Shown here piece after piece: positions 53,862-64,000 of a stretch of 64,000 nucleotides of DNA. Every line of letters begins with the position of its first letter. The stretch's first letter is position 1. The position numbers were made by a program, and so were the translations under genes. The stretch is from Lineus longissimus (lineage: Eukaryota > Nemertea > Pilidiophora > Heteronemertea > Lineidae): NCBI RefSeq assembly GCF_910592395.1, contig NC_088316.1, forward strand, positions 10,850,001 through 10,914,000. Reading direction: 5' to 3'. The notes under the pieces were generated by a model. It had not been told where the DNA came from and made no database searches. It saw nothing but the letters and a program-made list of their open reading frames with translations.

Positions 53862-54176
53862 GTCCCCCACACTAACAGTTTACTTCACAATCTTGGCTTT
53901 CTGACCTTTTTTTTTTAACAAGGGAAACTATGTAAAGAATACTGTAACTTAAACATTTCAAATCAACAGTAATCAAGTTATCCTAATTAGGAATTCTAAT
54001 TAACTCAGTTCTAGCGAGCCTTAAAAATCAAAACCTCTGAGAATTAGACTCAGCTCAATGTCTGTTGTAATGATTCAATTCTGAAGACAAACACCTAAAC
54101 TTGTAAAATTACATGAATTGTCTCACTGGTAATTCCGCTTAGTACAAAACAGAACATACTTTCACACAGTACCAAA
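53862..54176 (-). other. 3' non-coding region of the outer gypsy element
   Basis: AT-rich, contains the polypurine tract next to the LTR. No gene. Confidence 0.6.
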
Positions 54177-54931
54177 TTACAGTTCTGATGTCTCATCTTT
54201 AGAATAAACACGGAATACTAGTATATATTTGCAGGTTTGACTGGTTTCAGACCTGGAATCTACAGATTCACCACTGGACTGTTTGCCAGGAGACGTAGTG
54301 TCTGAAACAACCAGAGACTTCGTTCTGCTGGAGTGGGGTGTCCTTGGCACCTCCTGAGACACATTACTGTCTGAAGAGACAGATTCGTCTGAATTTACCA
54401 TAGGCCTACTTCCCCCAGGAGTAAACTCAGGATACACATCACTAGTATGACTAGTGTCTCTGTTGTCTTCATCAGCACCTGTGTGCTGGCTGCACTTGCG
54501 AAGATGGTCTGCATGCACAAACCTCGTTTTGCCATCAACATCAACCAAGTATCTAAGAGGACCTAATCTCTTAACAACAGTACCAGGAATGAATTTCACT
54601 TCCTTATTGTCTCTGTGATTTTTCACACGGACCAGTTCATGCTTAGAAAATTCGCGCAAGTGAACACGGACATCATGATTGTTCTTTTGCTTGTCTTGTT
54701 TACGAGCAACTGTTTTACCAAAATCTGGTTTTAGCAAGTTCCATCTGGTTCTCAGTTTCCTCCTATTCAACAGTTCAGACGGCGATCAACCAGTAACACT
54801 GTGCGGAGTGCTACGGTAAGTGATCAGAAAGTTAGCCAACTTGTGGCTCTCAGACATGTGACTTTTAGAAGAATCCAGGAAGTGTTTTTTCAATGCAGTT
54901 TTGACACAGTTCTCATCCTGACCATTGGATG
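54177..54931 (-). pseudogene. Integrase C-terminal part of the outer gypsy element
   Basis: Resumes exactly after the nested element with NGQDENCVKTALKKHFLDSS, then THPHSVTG-type sequence, a TGA stop at 54786-54788, RRKLRTRWNLLKPDF, VRVKNHRDNKEVKFIPGTV and a Ser/Thr-rich tail. The NGQxE box carries the last catalytic Glu of the DDE triad. The catalytic core and zinc finger are at 59935-60434. Confidence 0.85.
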
Positions 54932-55065
54932 TGTTACGAGTCCGTGAGCTAGGTAGGGCTCGTATTGATTGAGACGATTCAGCGTTGGTGCAAATACGTT
55001 TATTACCAACTACTGAATATAGAGGGGGACACAACTCGGTCTCACTATACAGTTATATCGTAACA
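54932..55065 (-). repeat. 3' LTR of the nested gypsy element
   Basis: 134 bp. Differs from the other LTR at three positions seen. Confidence 0.94.
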
Positions 55066-55428
55066 TCCCCTTTTGTTTAGAGGAGTCTAATGGCCAAGCT
55101 AGCTATAATGTAAGAGAACACTTACTAATAGAATGAAATGCCAATTACCAATATTGAAAGTCAAAGTTATAAGAAAATTAAACAAATCATCGCAATCTGC
55201 GGCTAGTCGAAAGTTATGGTAAGTAACCACATAAACAAAGATAATCATAGACTATGAAATTGTAGATACACGACTTTAGTGCGCGGATATACGTATCAGA
55301 GGATATACGTGTGCGGGTATATTATATTAACTATAATACTAAATAGGCTATAACTTTACTCCGACGTTAGTCTTATGGCGGAAGTAAAGGTGTCATCAAT
55401 GAACACTTAAGTTGTTTCTTGGCGCGCA
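55066..55428 (-). other. 3' non-coding region of the nested gypsy element
   Basis: Contains the polypurine tract next to the LTR. No gene seen. Confidence 0.6.
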
Positions 55429-56282
55429 TTATAAGTTTAACTTGTCTGGCGGTCTCACAGTGCGTCCAGAAAGAGTTGTGCGGAGCTGCGGATGTTCCAT
55501 GGGAGCGTCCTCTGATGGAGAGTGATTCTCGCGTGGGGGTTTGTCCACTGAGCTTGGAGGGGCTGATGTGTTGTGATGATCATCGAACACAAGTGGCGGT
55601 TCGGTGTCTTGATCAGGTCTGATACTAGTAGTGAACGGTTCGGAGTTTGCGCGAATGAATCTTCTATTCCTGCAAATCTTAGTGCCATCATCCATAAGAA
55701 GTTCATACGATCATACGATATCATTGCGCTTGTCTATTTGTCCTTTCTGCCATTCCTTTTGATATGGTCGGATGGATCGTACGCGGACGTTGTTACCAAT
55801 TTTCAATTCTGGGAGGTCCTTTGCTTTTGCATCATAGATTCGGACTTGCTTTGCGATTTTCTTCTTTTTTTTGCTGTTGACGTCTTCCAGAGTCTTTGGC
55901 TTTAACTGAATGTTTGTTATGGGTAGCTGGGTCCTTGTACGACGACTAAACAGGCGCTGTGCTGGAGAACTTTGCATGCCTTCTGTTGGGGTATTTCGAA
56001 TCTGTAGAAGCGATAGGTGTAAGTCTGTTCTTGAGTGGAGGGATTTCTTTATCAGACGTTTCGCGATTCTACTTTGCCATTTGATTGTGAATGTCCAGGG
56101 GATATGGTGGTGTGTTTGAATCCATATGTTTTGGCAAAAATGGCGAAGTCGTTGGCATTGTATGGAATATTATCAGAAACTACTTCTGTAGGGATTCCAT
56201 GGCGTGCAAAGTGGCTTTTCATCTTTTCAATCACTTCACTGGCTGTTTTGGTTTGTAGCTTGTCTAGTTCGAAAAAAATCAC
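55429..56282 (-). pseudogene. Integrase C-terminal half of the nested gypsy element
   Basis: A frameshift near 56280 moves from the main ORF to a segment with VIEKMKSHFARHGIPTEVVS, DNIPYNANDF and SPGHSQSNGKVES, which holds the second Asp and the Glu of the DDE core. A second shift near 56000 returns to the original frame (SSPAQRLFSRRTRTQLPI, VRVRSIRPYQKEWQKGQI), with one TGA at 55711-55713 and a Pro/Ser-rich end. The core has IPY where GPQ is usual, a sign of decay. Confidence 0.85.
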
Positions 56283-59200
56283 TGTAGTAGTCTACACAAA
56301 CAAGGTAGTCCTCCTGATTGATGGAAAACAGATCTGAACCAACTTTTGTCCAAGGCAGGTCAGGTATCAGGTGTGGTTGTAGTGTTTCCTTTTGTTGCTT
56401 TCTCATGAAGGTCTGGCAAGTATCACATTGTTCGATCAAAGCGGCTATCTCAGCATTGATGCCAGGCCAGTATACACAGTCTCTTGCTCTTCTTCGGCAG
56501 GCTTCTATGCCATCATGTGATTGATGCAGGCGTTGTAGGATTTTACGTCGCATAGATCTTGGAACTAGGCATTGCTGTTGTCCTCGAAATATTATGTTGT
56601 TCTCCACAGACAACTCATCTCTGATGTTGAAGTAGGGCGTGCACGCAGTTGACACGTCTCGTTTGTTGATTGGCCACCCTTGCAGGATGACAGACTTGAG
56701 TTCCTGGAGATCTTCATCATCCTGTGTGGCAGGTTGAATTTCTCTGAGGGTTGTACTTGAGATTGGTGTGTAGTCTGTCATTCGAATTGATTGGAACTGT
56801 AGAACAACATTCTGACGGGTGTCATGGTGGTCTTCACTCTGGAGATAGGCTCTGCTTAGTGTGTCTGCTAGAAACATTTCGTTTCCTTTCTTGTACTTGA
56901 TTTCGATGTCGTACGCTTGAAGGCTGAGCAGCATTCGTTGTAATCGCTTTGGCGCTGACAAAAGGGGTTTTCTCTGGATGGATTCTAATGAACGATGGTC
57001 TGATTCAACTATCACCTTTCGGCCATACGTGTATTGATGGAACTTCTTTGTCGCATAAACAATGGTCAGTAACTCCTTTTCAATATGAGCGTAATTGCGC
57101 TCGGCCGACGTGAGAGCCCGGCTAGCGTAGGGAACAGGTTGTTCCTTTTGCATTATGGCTGCACCCAAGCCAGTGTCGGACGCATCACATTGTATGGTGG
57201 TGTCTTCATGGACATCAAAGTATCTGAGCACTGGAGCTGTTGTTGCCAAGTGTTTTATCTTTTCGAAGGCAGCGTCGTGGTTTGCAGTCCATAACCGTTC
57301 GGCATCTTTCTTGGTTAGTTCTCGGAGCGGTTCACAGGCGTCTGATAAGCCTTTGAGAAATTGGGAGAGGTAGTTTATCATGCCAATGAGACGCTGTACT
57401 CCAGCAACATCTGTGGGTTTTGGCATGTTAGCGATGGCTTCGACCTTCTTAGGGTCAGCTTTGAGTCCGTTCGTCGTGAACAAGTGTCCACTAAAATCAA
57501 CTTCTGAAAGTTTGAACTTGAGCTTGTCCCAGTTAAGTTTTGTGTTGTTCTCTCTGCAGCGTTCGAGTAGAGAAATGATGTTTTGATCGTGATTCTTGAT
57601 AGCATCTTCTATAGTGTCTCCCTCTCCAGTTATGAGCATGTCATCAGCTATCAGTTCAACACCTTTTGCGCCATTTATGACCTGGTCGAGGTGGCGCTGA
57701 AAGAGCTCAGACGCGGGTTTCACTCCGAATGGGAGTCGCAACCACCTAAAGCGCCCAAAGGGGGTCCCAAATGTAGTTAGAAGCGAGGATGGGTCGTCAA
57801 GTTCTACGTGCCAGTACTCATTTTTGACGTCCAAGACGGAATATACCTTAACATTGGCGAGCTTGGGCAGTAAGTCGTCCACCACAGGTAATGGATAGTG
57901 GCTCCGTTTTAGTGCACAGTTTAGTGGTTTGGGGTCAATGCAGATTCTTAAGGTTCCATTTGGTTTCTTGACGGCAACTAGACTGGAGACCCAATCTGTG
58001 GGAGAGTCCACCTTTTTGATGATGTTGAGGCTTTCAAGTTTGTCTAGTTCCTTCTGGAGCGGTTTTTTGAGTGCTATTGGTACTTTGCGCACATACTGTT
58101 TGACAGGCGGAACAGTTTCGTCAATTTCGAGACGCTGCGGTTCCCCTTTAAAGCGACCAATGCCTCCGTCGAATACTTCCGGGAAACGCTTGCGCAGATC
58201 CTCCTTTGTGAGGCCATGGCTAGAGTCTATCGCAGCGATGTTGTCATGACGTACCTCTATTAACTTCATGCGCTGTGCTGTGCGAGCACCTATGATTGGT
58301 TGAGCTTTTCTACCAACAACCACGAATTCAGTGCGATGCTTCTTTAGAGTTTTCGGATTAGTGAGTTTGAGAACCGACTTGCCTATCGGCACAATTTTAT
58401 CTGAGCTGTAAGTAGTAAGTTGCGTATCGGTGGGGCTAATTTTAGTTCCAAGCGGCAGATCTAGTTCACTAATTACATTGCAAGTGGCACCACAGTCAAC
58501 TTGAAATTTAGTGATGCACTCGCCCTTCTCACCGAGACACATGTTCGCGAATATTTTGCGCTTGTAACCCTTGTTTGAGTTATTGATAGATAGGATGTCC
58601 TCACCCGTGTCAGTTTCAGTTTCGTCGGTAGTTTCATCATCGAGGGCATGGACATGCTTGTTTCGCGACTTTTCTTTTGCGCTTCTAGAGTGGCATTTGC
58701 GGCTGAAATGCCCAACGCGATTGCAAAGGTTACATGTTTCGTTAAGTGCAGGACACTTGTTCCTGTCTTTATCATGTTTATAGCCACAATATCTACAGTC
58801 AAATTTCAGAGTCATTTGAGTTTTAGAGTCATGTTTGGAGCTTCCACCTCTTCCACGATTATGTTGACCTCTTGAAGAACCTTTAGAGGATTTCCTGCTT
58901 GAGAATTTAAGCACAGAGTCACTTGCACTAGATTTCATCGCCTTGACTTGAGCGGTAGTGGTCTCAGCTGCACGGCAAATGTCAATGCTTAACTTTAATG
59001 TCAGCTTGCTCTGTTGTAGGAGCTTCTTGCGGACACCATCATCCGAGATGCCACAGAAAATTCTGTCTCGGATCAGTTCATCCTTGAGATTTTGAAATTC
59101 ACAAGTTTGCGCGAGAGACTTTAGTTGTGTACAATATTCATCTGTCGTTTCACCAGACTTTTGGTCACGGTTGTTGAATATGTACCGTTCATAGATCGTG

Positions 59201-59547
59201 TTTGTTAAACCGAGACAATGATTTTCCATTAAATCAATGATTTTAGTTATATCCTGTTTGTCCTCCTCTTCCTCGAATGGTAGGGAATTATAAATCTCTA
59301 GGGCCTCTGGGCCGACACAAGTGACGAATGTCGCAGTTCTGTATTCATCACTTTGCACTCTAAGATTTGTGACGATCTCATAAGAGTTCCATACTTGTTT
59401 CCAACGTTTCCAATTCTGGGAAAGGTTTCCCTTGACATCTAGCTTGTGGGAAAGTGGAACTGAACTCTGTATGATCGGAGGGGCAGGATTGGCAGGAACT
59501 GCATTTTCAGCTTGAGCTTCGTACATGTTCGCATATAGAGTGTCCAT
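56236..59547 (-). pseudogene. Gag-Pol of the nested gypsy element (1103 codons)
   Basis: A single long frame: gag (residues 1-240; NWKRWKQVWNSYEI), two CCHC-like knuckles (251-265 and 272-285, CNLCNRVGHFSRKC), protease (DCGATCNVI at 351, where D[ST]G is usual), RT (500-690; LRICIDPKPLN, VLDVKNEYWHVEL, IADDMLI at 633-639), RNase H (QCDASDTGLGAAI about 786; SDHRSLESI), integrase zinc finger (about 1007-1045, HQSHDG...CDTCQ) and the start of the core (WTKVGSDLF). A frameshift near 56280 cuts the core. Gag and Pol are in one frame without a stop, as in several gypsy lineages. Confidence 0.93.
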
Positions 59548-59795
59548 TTAAACAGTGTATCGATTAGTCCTGGAGACGAGGTTTCAGAAGTACATTCGAG
59601 CGTGCCAGGTTCTACGAAAGTGTCATTACTTTTAGCCTAGGTCAAGGTTGGCTGTAACAATGGCGGCTTCCAGGCGAGCACGTTTTTTTGAATTTGAGAG
59701 GCGAAGTGTGGGGGCTTGAGGCGGCTATTTCACTGACGAACTAGCTCTAGAGAATCTCCATCTGGCGATCCTTCACCATCTCACTTCTGACACCA
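59548..59795 (-). other. 5' leader of the nested gypsy element
   Basis: Carries the primer-binding site at 59776-59795 and about 230 bp of leader before the gag ATG. No gene. Confidence 0.6.
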
Positions 59796-59929
59796 TGTTA
59801 CGAGTCCGTGAGCTAGGTAGGGCTCGTATTGATTGAGACGACTCAGCGTTGGTGCAAATACGTTTATTACCAACTACTGAATATAGAGGGGGGCACAACT
59901 CGGTCTCACTATACAGTTATATCTTAACA
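59796..59929 (-). repeat. 5' LTR of the nested gypsy element
   Basis: 134 bp, adjacent to the primer-binding site. Confidence 0.94.
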
Positions 59930-59934
59930 GGATG

Positions 59935-60434
59935 CGGGGTGGTAAGGCGGAGTCAAGATATGCTTGATACCATTGGAGGCACAAAATCTCTCGAATTCCT
60001 CTGATGTAAAGGGGGGGCCGTTATCACTAACGATGGTTTCAGCGATGCCTTGAACAGCAAAGATGTTCCTTAAAACCTCGATTGTTTTCTCGGCTGTGGT
60101 TGAGGTCATGCGGACAACCTCAGGCCACTTGGAATAACTGTCAACCAGTATAAAGTAGGTTTTAGTCTGATACTCTCCAAAGTCCACGTGTAATCTCGAC
60201 CATGGTTTCTCGGTGTACTTCCAAGGGTACAGCGGAGACAATGGGAAGGTCTCGCTGTAGAGTCTGACAAACATCACAGTTTTTAACCACAGTCTCAATG
60301 CACTCGTCTAGTTTAGGGAACCAGAAATAGCTTCGTGCTACTGATTTGGAACGGACAATACCCAGGTGTTCATGATGCAGTTCATTCACAAGTCTTTTTG
60401 GTATTTTGGAGGAATTATTACTCTCATTCCCCAT
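59935..60434 (-). pseudogene. Integrase zinc finger and core of the outer gypsy element
   Basis: 60434-60165 carries the HHCC finger (HHEHLGIVRSKSVARSYFWF, CDVCQTLQRDLP). After a shift near 60240 the core follows: LHVDFGEYQTKTYFILVDSY, then DNGPPFTSEEFERFC and PPYHPAS, with both catalytic Asp. It is cut by the nested element exactly before NGQ, which is at 54931. Confidence 0.88.
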
Positions 60435-61544
60435 AACAGACAGCCTTGATCACACGAAATCTCGTTCTTTATGCGATAATAGGGACGGAACTCATCAGAC
60501 TGTTCCTCAGCCCCAATATCAGGCCATCCATTCTGTGCAAAGTGGTACACTTTTGACAGTACCCTGTCCTTCTTTGTGGCTCCAGCTATGTCCTCCGCGG
60601 TCACAGGTAGGACATTGACGTATGTGAAGTAGTTGATTTTCTCTTCACATCCAATGCGATCATTTGAGTTTGTTGACGTAGGCAGTCTTGAGCAAAAGTC
60701 AGCATTACCATGATCAGCGGTACGACGGTACACAATGTCGTAGTCATATGCCATCAAGATTAGACTCCATCTTTGAAGTCTCAGCGCTGCCAATGTTGGC
60801 ACACCCTTCTTAGGACCAAATATGACTTGCAACGGTTCTGAATCGGTAATCAGCGTAAACTTCCTCCCATAGAGGTACTTATGAAATTTCTTTACGCCGA
60901 AAATTATGCCCGCGGCCTCACGTTCAATCTGAGCATAATTCCGTTCAGTATTTGTCAGTGTTCGAGATGCAAATGCGACTGGTCTCTCAACATTGTCTTT
61001 GCCGGTTTGTGACAAGACTGCACCTACACCAGTTGGAGATGCGTCTGTAGCTAGAATGAGCGGTAACGTAGAGTCATAATGTGCCAGGACCTTGTCACTA
61101 GAGATTTCCTTTTTCACTTCTTGTAGAATCATCTCGCAGTCCTCAGACCAGAACCACTTAGTGTCTGACCGAAGCAAACGGTGTATCGGCTCAAGTCTTG
61201 TTGATAAGTTTGCTAGAAACTTACCATAGTAGTTTATAAGTCCCAAGAGACTTCTCAATTCAGATTTGTTTGTTGGCGCTTTTGCATTCACGATAGCATC
61301 AACTTTGTCTTCAGTAGGGTGGATACCCTCAGCATCAATGCGATGTCCAAGATACTCGACCCAGGACATGTTGAATCGACATTTGCTACGTTTGAGTCTG
61401 ATACCATGCTTGGCTAGTCTTTCAAGAACAGTTTCTAGTGTAGCCAAGTATTCATCATTATCGTTTTCCCCGATAATGATATCATCCTGAAAACTACCGA
61501 CATTCGGAAGTCCTGCTAGTACTTGATCGATCACCTTCTGGAAA
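60386..61544 (-). pseudogene. RT C-terminal part and RNase H of the outer gypsy element
   Basis: From FQKVIDQVLAGLPNVGSFQD (the DD of the RT active site follows as QDDIIIGEND) through EYLGHRIDAEGIHPTEDKV, LLGLINYYGKFLANLSTRL, the RNase H box ATDASPTGVGAVL and NYAQIEREAAGIIFGVKKFH to GNADFCSRLPTS and the finger-proximal linker. The frame appears intact here. The upstream RT part is at 62192-62588, beyond the Helitron2-like insert. Confidence 0.9.
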
Positions 61545-62192
61545 CTAGAAATTTGAAATTTGCTTGTCAGCAAATTTGATAGCCCCCACGGGCCCACATA
61601 GTACACGTATGGAGGAGTGAAGTCTATTCCGTTTCGCGGATGATCTATTTCCGGACAAACACGCTCGCATTTTCTCAAAATCACACGCTCTGTAACATTT
61701 AAACAGCACCCTAACCTTTTCAGATGGGCAAGATGGATCATCGATAAGCATTTAAGGCTATTCCATTATTTTATTCCTTCATTCAACCATGTCAACCGCC
61801 GTTCTTTGCTCAAAATAGTCGACAGCTCGCCACTTCGGCAAGGAGATACCGCCGCCATGCTGCATGAGGATATGACGTCAACATTACGGGGCGGAGCTTA
61901 TGCTAATATACGTGTGATTGACAGAATCGTGCCGGAGATTTGAAAGCAAATCAGAAAATCGGCGCATAAAAACGCTTCAAAGTCATCAAAATCATCCGAA
62001 TTTCGAAAAAATCTTTGCCAGGTGCACTAGATCGAGTTTAGTTTGATGGGACAGGGGTGACAGTTTTTCAGTTGAAATAGCAGTTTTGCTGGACTACCTC
62101 CATAATATAACCCAGGAAGAATGCAGAAGCCTAGTACCTTCTCCTAGTAATCTCAATATAGACCCCACATTTGTTGTATGTGGGGTCTATAA
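61545..62192 (-). mobile_element. Helitron2-like non-autonomous insertion, 648 bp
   Basis: On the minus strand it starts TTATAGACCCCAC and ends with hairpin AAATTTGCT/AGCAAATTT (61556-61577), a short spacer and CTAG (61545-61548), followed by T. GTGGGGGCTAT just before the hairpin is the inverse of the 5' end (10 of 11). A perfect 13-bp hairpin (62158-62190) sits at the 5' end. Removal leaves T|T and restores the RT frame (HI|FQ). Confidence 0.78.
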
Positions 62193-62588
62193 ATATGTGG
62201 AGCTGTCTTGATTCCATAAGCTAGTTTCCGATATCGAAACAAGCCCTTGTGAGTGTTCACCGTGAGATACTCATTTCTCATCAACTTCAAGTTGTGAGTA
62301 CGCGTGACTCAGATCAAGCACCGTGAAATGTTTCTTTCCTGCAAGTTTGGTAAAGATGTCCTCCGGAGTAGGCAAAGGATACGGCTCGTCAACGATATAC
62401 GGATTAACAGTGACCTTATAATCGCCACAAATGCGCACACTTCCGTCTGCCTTAGGCACAACCACGATTGGCGATGCCCAGTTTGACCTGTCAACTTTTT
62501 CGAACACCGTAGATGTCTCCAGATGATCCAACTCTTTTTCCACTTTTTCGCGTACGGCATACGGAACAGGCCTTGGTTTGAGAAACAC
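62192..62588 (-). pseudogene. RT N-terminal part of the outer gypsy element
   Basis: KPRPVPYAVREKVEKELDHL, SNWASPIVVVPKADGSVRIC, GDYKVTVNP and LDLSHAYSQLEVDE, then a stop at 62271 and YLTVNTHKGLFRYRKLAYGI to the insertion point. The first RT Asp is in VLDLS. The protease that should precede it is absent. Confidence 0.88.
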
Positions 62589-62614
62589 CGGTTTTGTTCC
62601 CTTTTTGATTTGAA

Positions 62615-63196
62615 TTACAGCCTTGAACCGTTAACTTTCACGTTAACCTTGTATTCACCATGTCCACGTTTATAATCTGCATGATAGATCGCTTGCAAAG
62701 AACCCGAATCCTCGTATGAATCAACATCACGGTTTCCTGAATCTCCGACGAAATGCGTTTTTCGAAGTGATTTCCCACGACGACCTCGACCGCGAAAGTG
62801 TCCTCCTCCATGACTGTTGTTGTGACTACCGTTATCTGCATCAGCTTTGTGATCGGACGACGAATACGATTTCCGATCCGACGTTGTCGTTAGGCATGCT
62901 TTGCTAAGATGCCCAATTTTCCCACAGCGATAGCACTTAACATTTTTGTGCCTGTACTGCTTGGAGTCATGATTACCATGGCAACGTATGCACTGCTGTT
63001 GGTGACCACGCGACGACTGTCCTGAACCTTTCTTGTGATCGACACGATTTACTGTACCACGGCTACTGGCTTCATGAGCATAGCCTTTCAAATCTTTGTC
63101 AACAAGTTCCATGGCTAACGAAAGTTCACACGTTTTCTTCCATGTCAGGTTCACCTTTTGTCGATTCGTCCAAAAGACGCTTGGTAATCTTTTCAT
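62615..63196 (-). pseudogene. Nucleocapsid part of the outer gypsy element
   Basis: Continues gag after a one-base shift near 63140. It has a Lys/Ser-rich region and knuckles CIRCHGNHDSKQYRHKNVKC and CYRCGKIGHLSKAC, then a Gly/Arg/His-rich stretch (HGGGHFRGRGRRG). It stops at 62615 after KVNVKVNGSRL, where the protease should start; RT begins within about 30 bp, so most of the protease has been deleted. Confidence 0.85.
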
Positions 63197-63659
63197 TTCT
63201 TACACCATGACACAAAGTCTCAATCAAACGCTCTTCAACCTTATCTTCTGCTGCATATTTACAGTCAACCGTCAAGCGTTTCAAAGCAGCAATGAAATCA
63301 CTCATGTTTTCAGAGTCTCTTTGCTTCCTGGATGTGAATTTCAGTCTAGCAGCTAGTGGCGTACTAGCCGAAACGAAATGTTTATTCAAAACACCAACTA
63401 AGTCCTCATAAGACTTATCAGTCACCTTATCCGGAAACACCAGGCTTAACGCAGTTTCAAACACAGCGGGACCAACCACAGTGGCAGCTCTCAAATCTGC
63501 TTCAATTTTATTGGTCATCATCCAAAGTTCTAACCTCGTTTGGTAGTTCTCCCATTTCTCCTCCATGGGATTAAATGGTCCAACATTACCAATGATGCCT
63601 AAATGAGCAGCAGGCGCCGCTGCAGCACCCGTGCCTGGATTTGGAGGAATCACTGACAT
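63126..63659 (-). pseudogene. Gag (capsid region) of the outer gypsy element
   Basis: The likely start is the Met at 63659 (SVIPPNPGTG follows). The capsid-like region has EEKWENYQTRLELWM, TVVGPAVFETALSLVFPD and AARLKFTSRKQRDSENMSDF, typical of gypsy Gag in this lineage. A frameshift near 63140 separates it from the nucleocapsid. Confidence 0.8.
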
Positions 63660-63877
63660 TGTGATCTCACAGTGCAAAATGTACACGAGAGTCACAGTGT
63701 GTCAATACACACAACACACACTACGCAATGTATGCAGCTCAGTGTCGGAAAACGGGGCCAGCCAGCTGTCGTAAAGACGCGGCTGTGAAAACACACAGTT
63801 CACTTTGATGACCAATTCAAGGGGCTACGATTGTTAATTGGGGTCTTTTCTTTCATTCGAACGATCCTCGTCGCCAC
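63660..63877 (-). other. 5' leader of the outer gypsy element
   Basis: Contains the primer-binding site at 63862-63876 and about 200 bp of leader. No gene. Confidence 0.6.
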
Positions 63878-64000
63878 TGACATGTTCGTCACTGCAGGAT
63901 TCTTGCTGGAACGACCAGATGAACAAAACAGGACCAACACGGATGTAGCCATTACTCCACATGGTTTATTACCCGCACTACGCATGCGCACATAGATAAT
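63878..64000 (-). repeat. 5' LTR of the outer gypsy element (partial)
   Basis: Matches the start of the left LTR up to the window edge. TGGCGACGAGGATCG (minus, ending at 63876), one base inside it, is the likely tRNA primer-binding site. Confidence 0.9.

Larger units (their letters stand above)
54932..59929 (-). mobile_element. Nested Ty3/gypsy LTR retrotransposon, complete
   Basis: Two 134-bp LTRs (54932-55065 and 59796-59929), starting TGTTAAGATATAACTG and ending CTCGTAACA on the minus strand, with a GGATG target duplication (54927-54931 and 59930-59934). Primer site TGGTGTCAGAAGTGAGATGG directly follows the 5' LTR (59776-59795). The polypurine tract AAACAAAAGGGGA precedes the 3' LTR. LTR identity is about 97-98%, so it is fairly young, but the coding part is frameshifted. 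Confidence 0.95.
53698..64000 (-). mobile_element. Outer Ty3/gypsy LTR retrotransposon (right LTR cut by window)
   Basis: The left LTR is 53698-53861 and the right LTR begins at 63878 and runs past 64000. Order on the minus strand is gag, nucleocapsid, RT/RNase H, integrase, as in Ty3/gypsy. It contains a nested gypsy element (54932-59929) in integrase and a Helitron2-like insert (61545-62192) in RT. The protease region is missing and there are frameshifts, so it is inactive. Confidence 0.92.

Noticed and set aside
55455-55905. Overlapping frames on both strands near the integrase end
   Set aside because: Only the minus-strand frame carries integrase C-terminal motifs; the others are shadows.
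61545-61741. N-terminal extension of the gypsy RT frame
   Set aside because: The extra codons belong to the Helitron2-like insert; the real RT resumes at FQKV near 61543.

Overview
The window is eukaryotic, almost certainly from a marine invertebrate animal. Every recognisable gene is split by GT-AG-like boundaries or belongs to a eukaryotic transposable element. There are no bacterial gene layouts, rRNA or tRNA genes. TAGGCCTA-type motifs (42.76, 42.95, 52.24 kb) and the mix of Helitrons, tyrosine-recombinase (YR) retrotransposons, Ty3/gypsy and non-LTR elements fit echinoderm, hemichordate, lancelet or mollusc genomes. The species cannot be fixed from the sequence.

Layout. 1-11.3 kb: a DIRS/Ngaro-type YR retrotransposon (gag-like, RT/RNase H, tyrosine recombinase) interrupted by a Helitron whose Rep/helicase has one internal stop and whose 3' end (hairpin plus CTAG) is at 8050. 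11.7-13.7 kb: three phase-compatible exons ending in a BEN-like domain. 14.75-18.17 kb: a degraded Helitron copy whose terminus was split by a 2.66-kb near-perfect palindrome with a TATA target duplication. 19.2-24.3 kb: an L1/Tx1-like LINE with two insertions, one a Helitron2-like element carrying seven 156-bp tandem repeats. 24.8-30.3 kb: an uncharacterised transposon-like gene cluster (transposase-like protein, cysteine-rich tail, coiled-coil gene, chromodomain-like segment). 30.39-36.39 kb: a second YR retrotransposon with split direct repeats A1...B1-A2-B2. 36.8-48.2 kb: mostly non-coding, with LINE tails, hairpins, inverted repeats and a duplicated G/C-run segment. 48.2-52.1 kb: two copies of an unknown element head to head, one hit by a LINE and the other by a non-autonomous Helitron, so each documents the other's empty site. 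52.6-53.5 kb: nested inverted and tandem repeats. 53.7 kb to the end: two Ty3/gypsy elements on the minus strand, one nested inside the other with a GGATG target duplication.

No clearly intact single-copy host gene is visible; the BEN-like gene is the nearest candidate and has an in-frame stop. The value of the window is in its insertion history, where several element boundaries can be fixed to the base by restored reading frames or paralogous empty sites. All family assignments come from motifs read by eye, not from searches.
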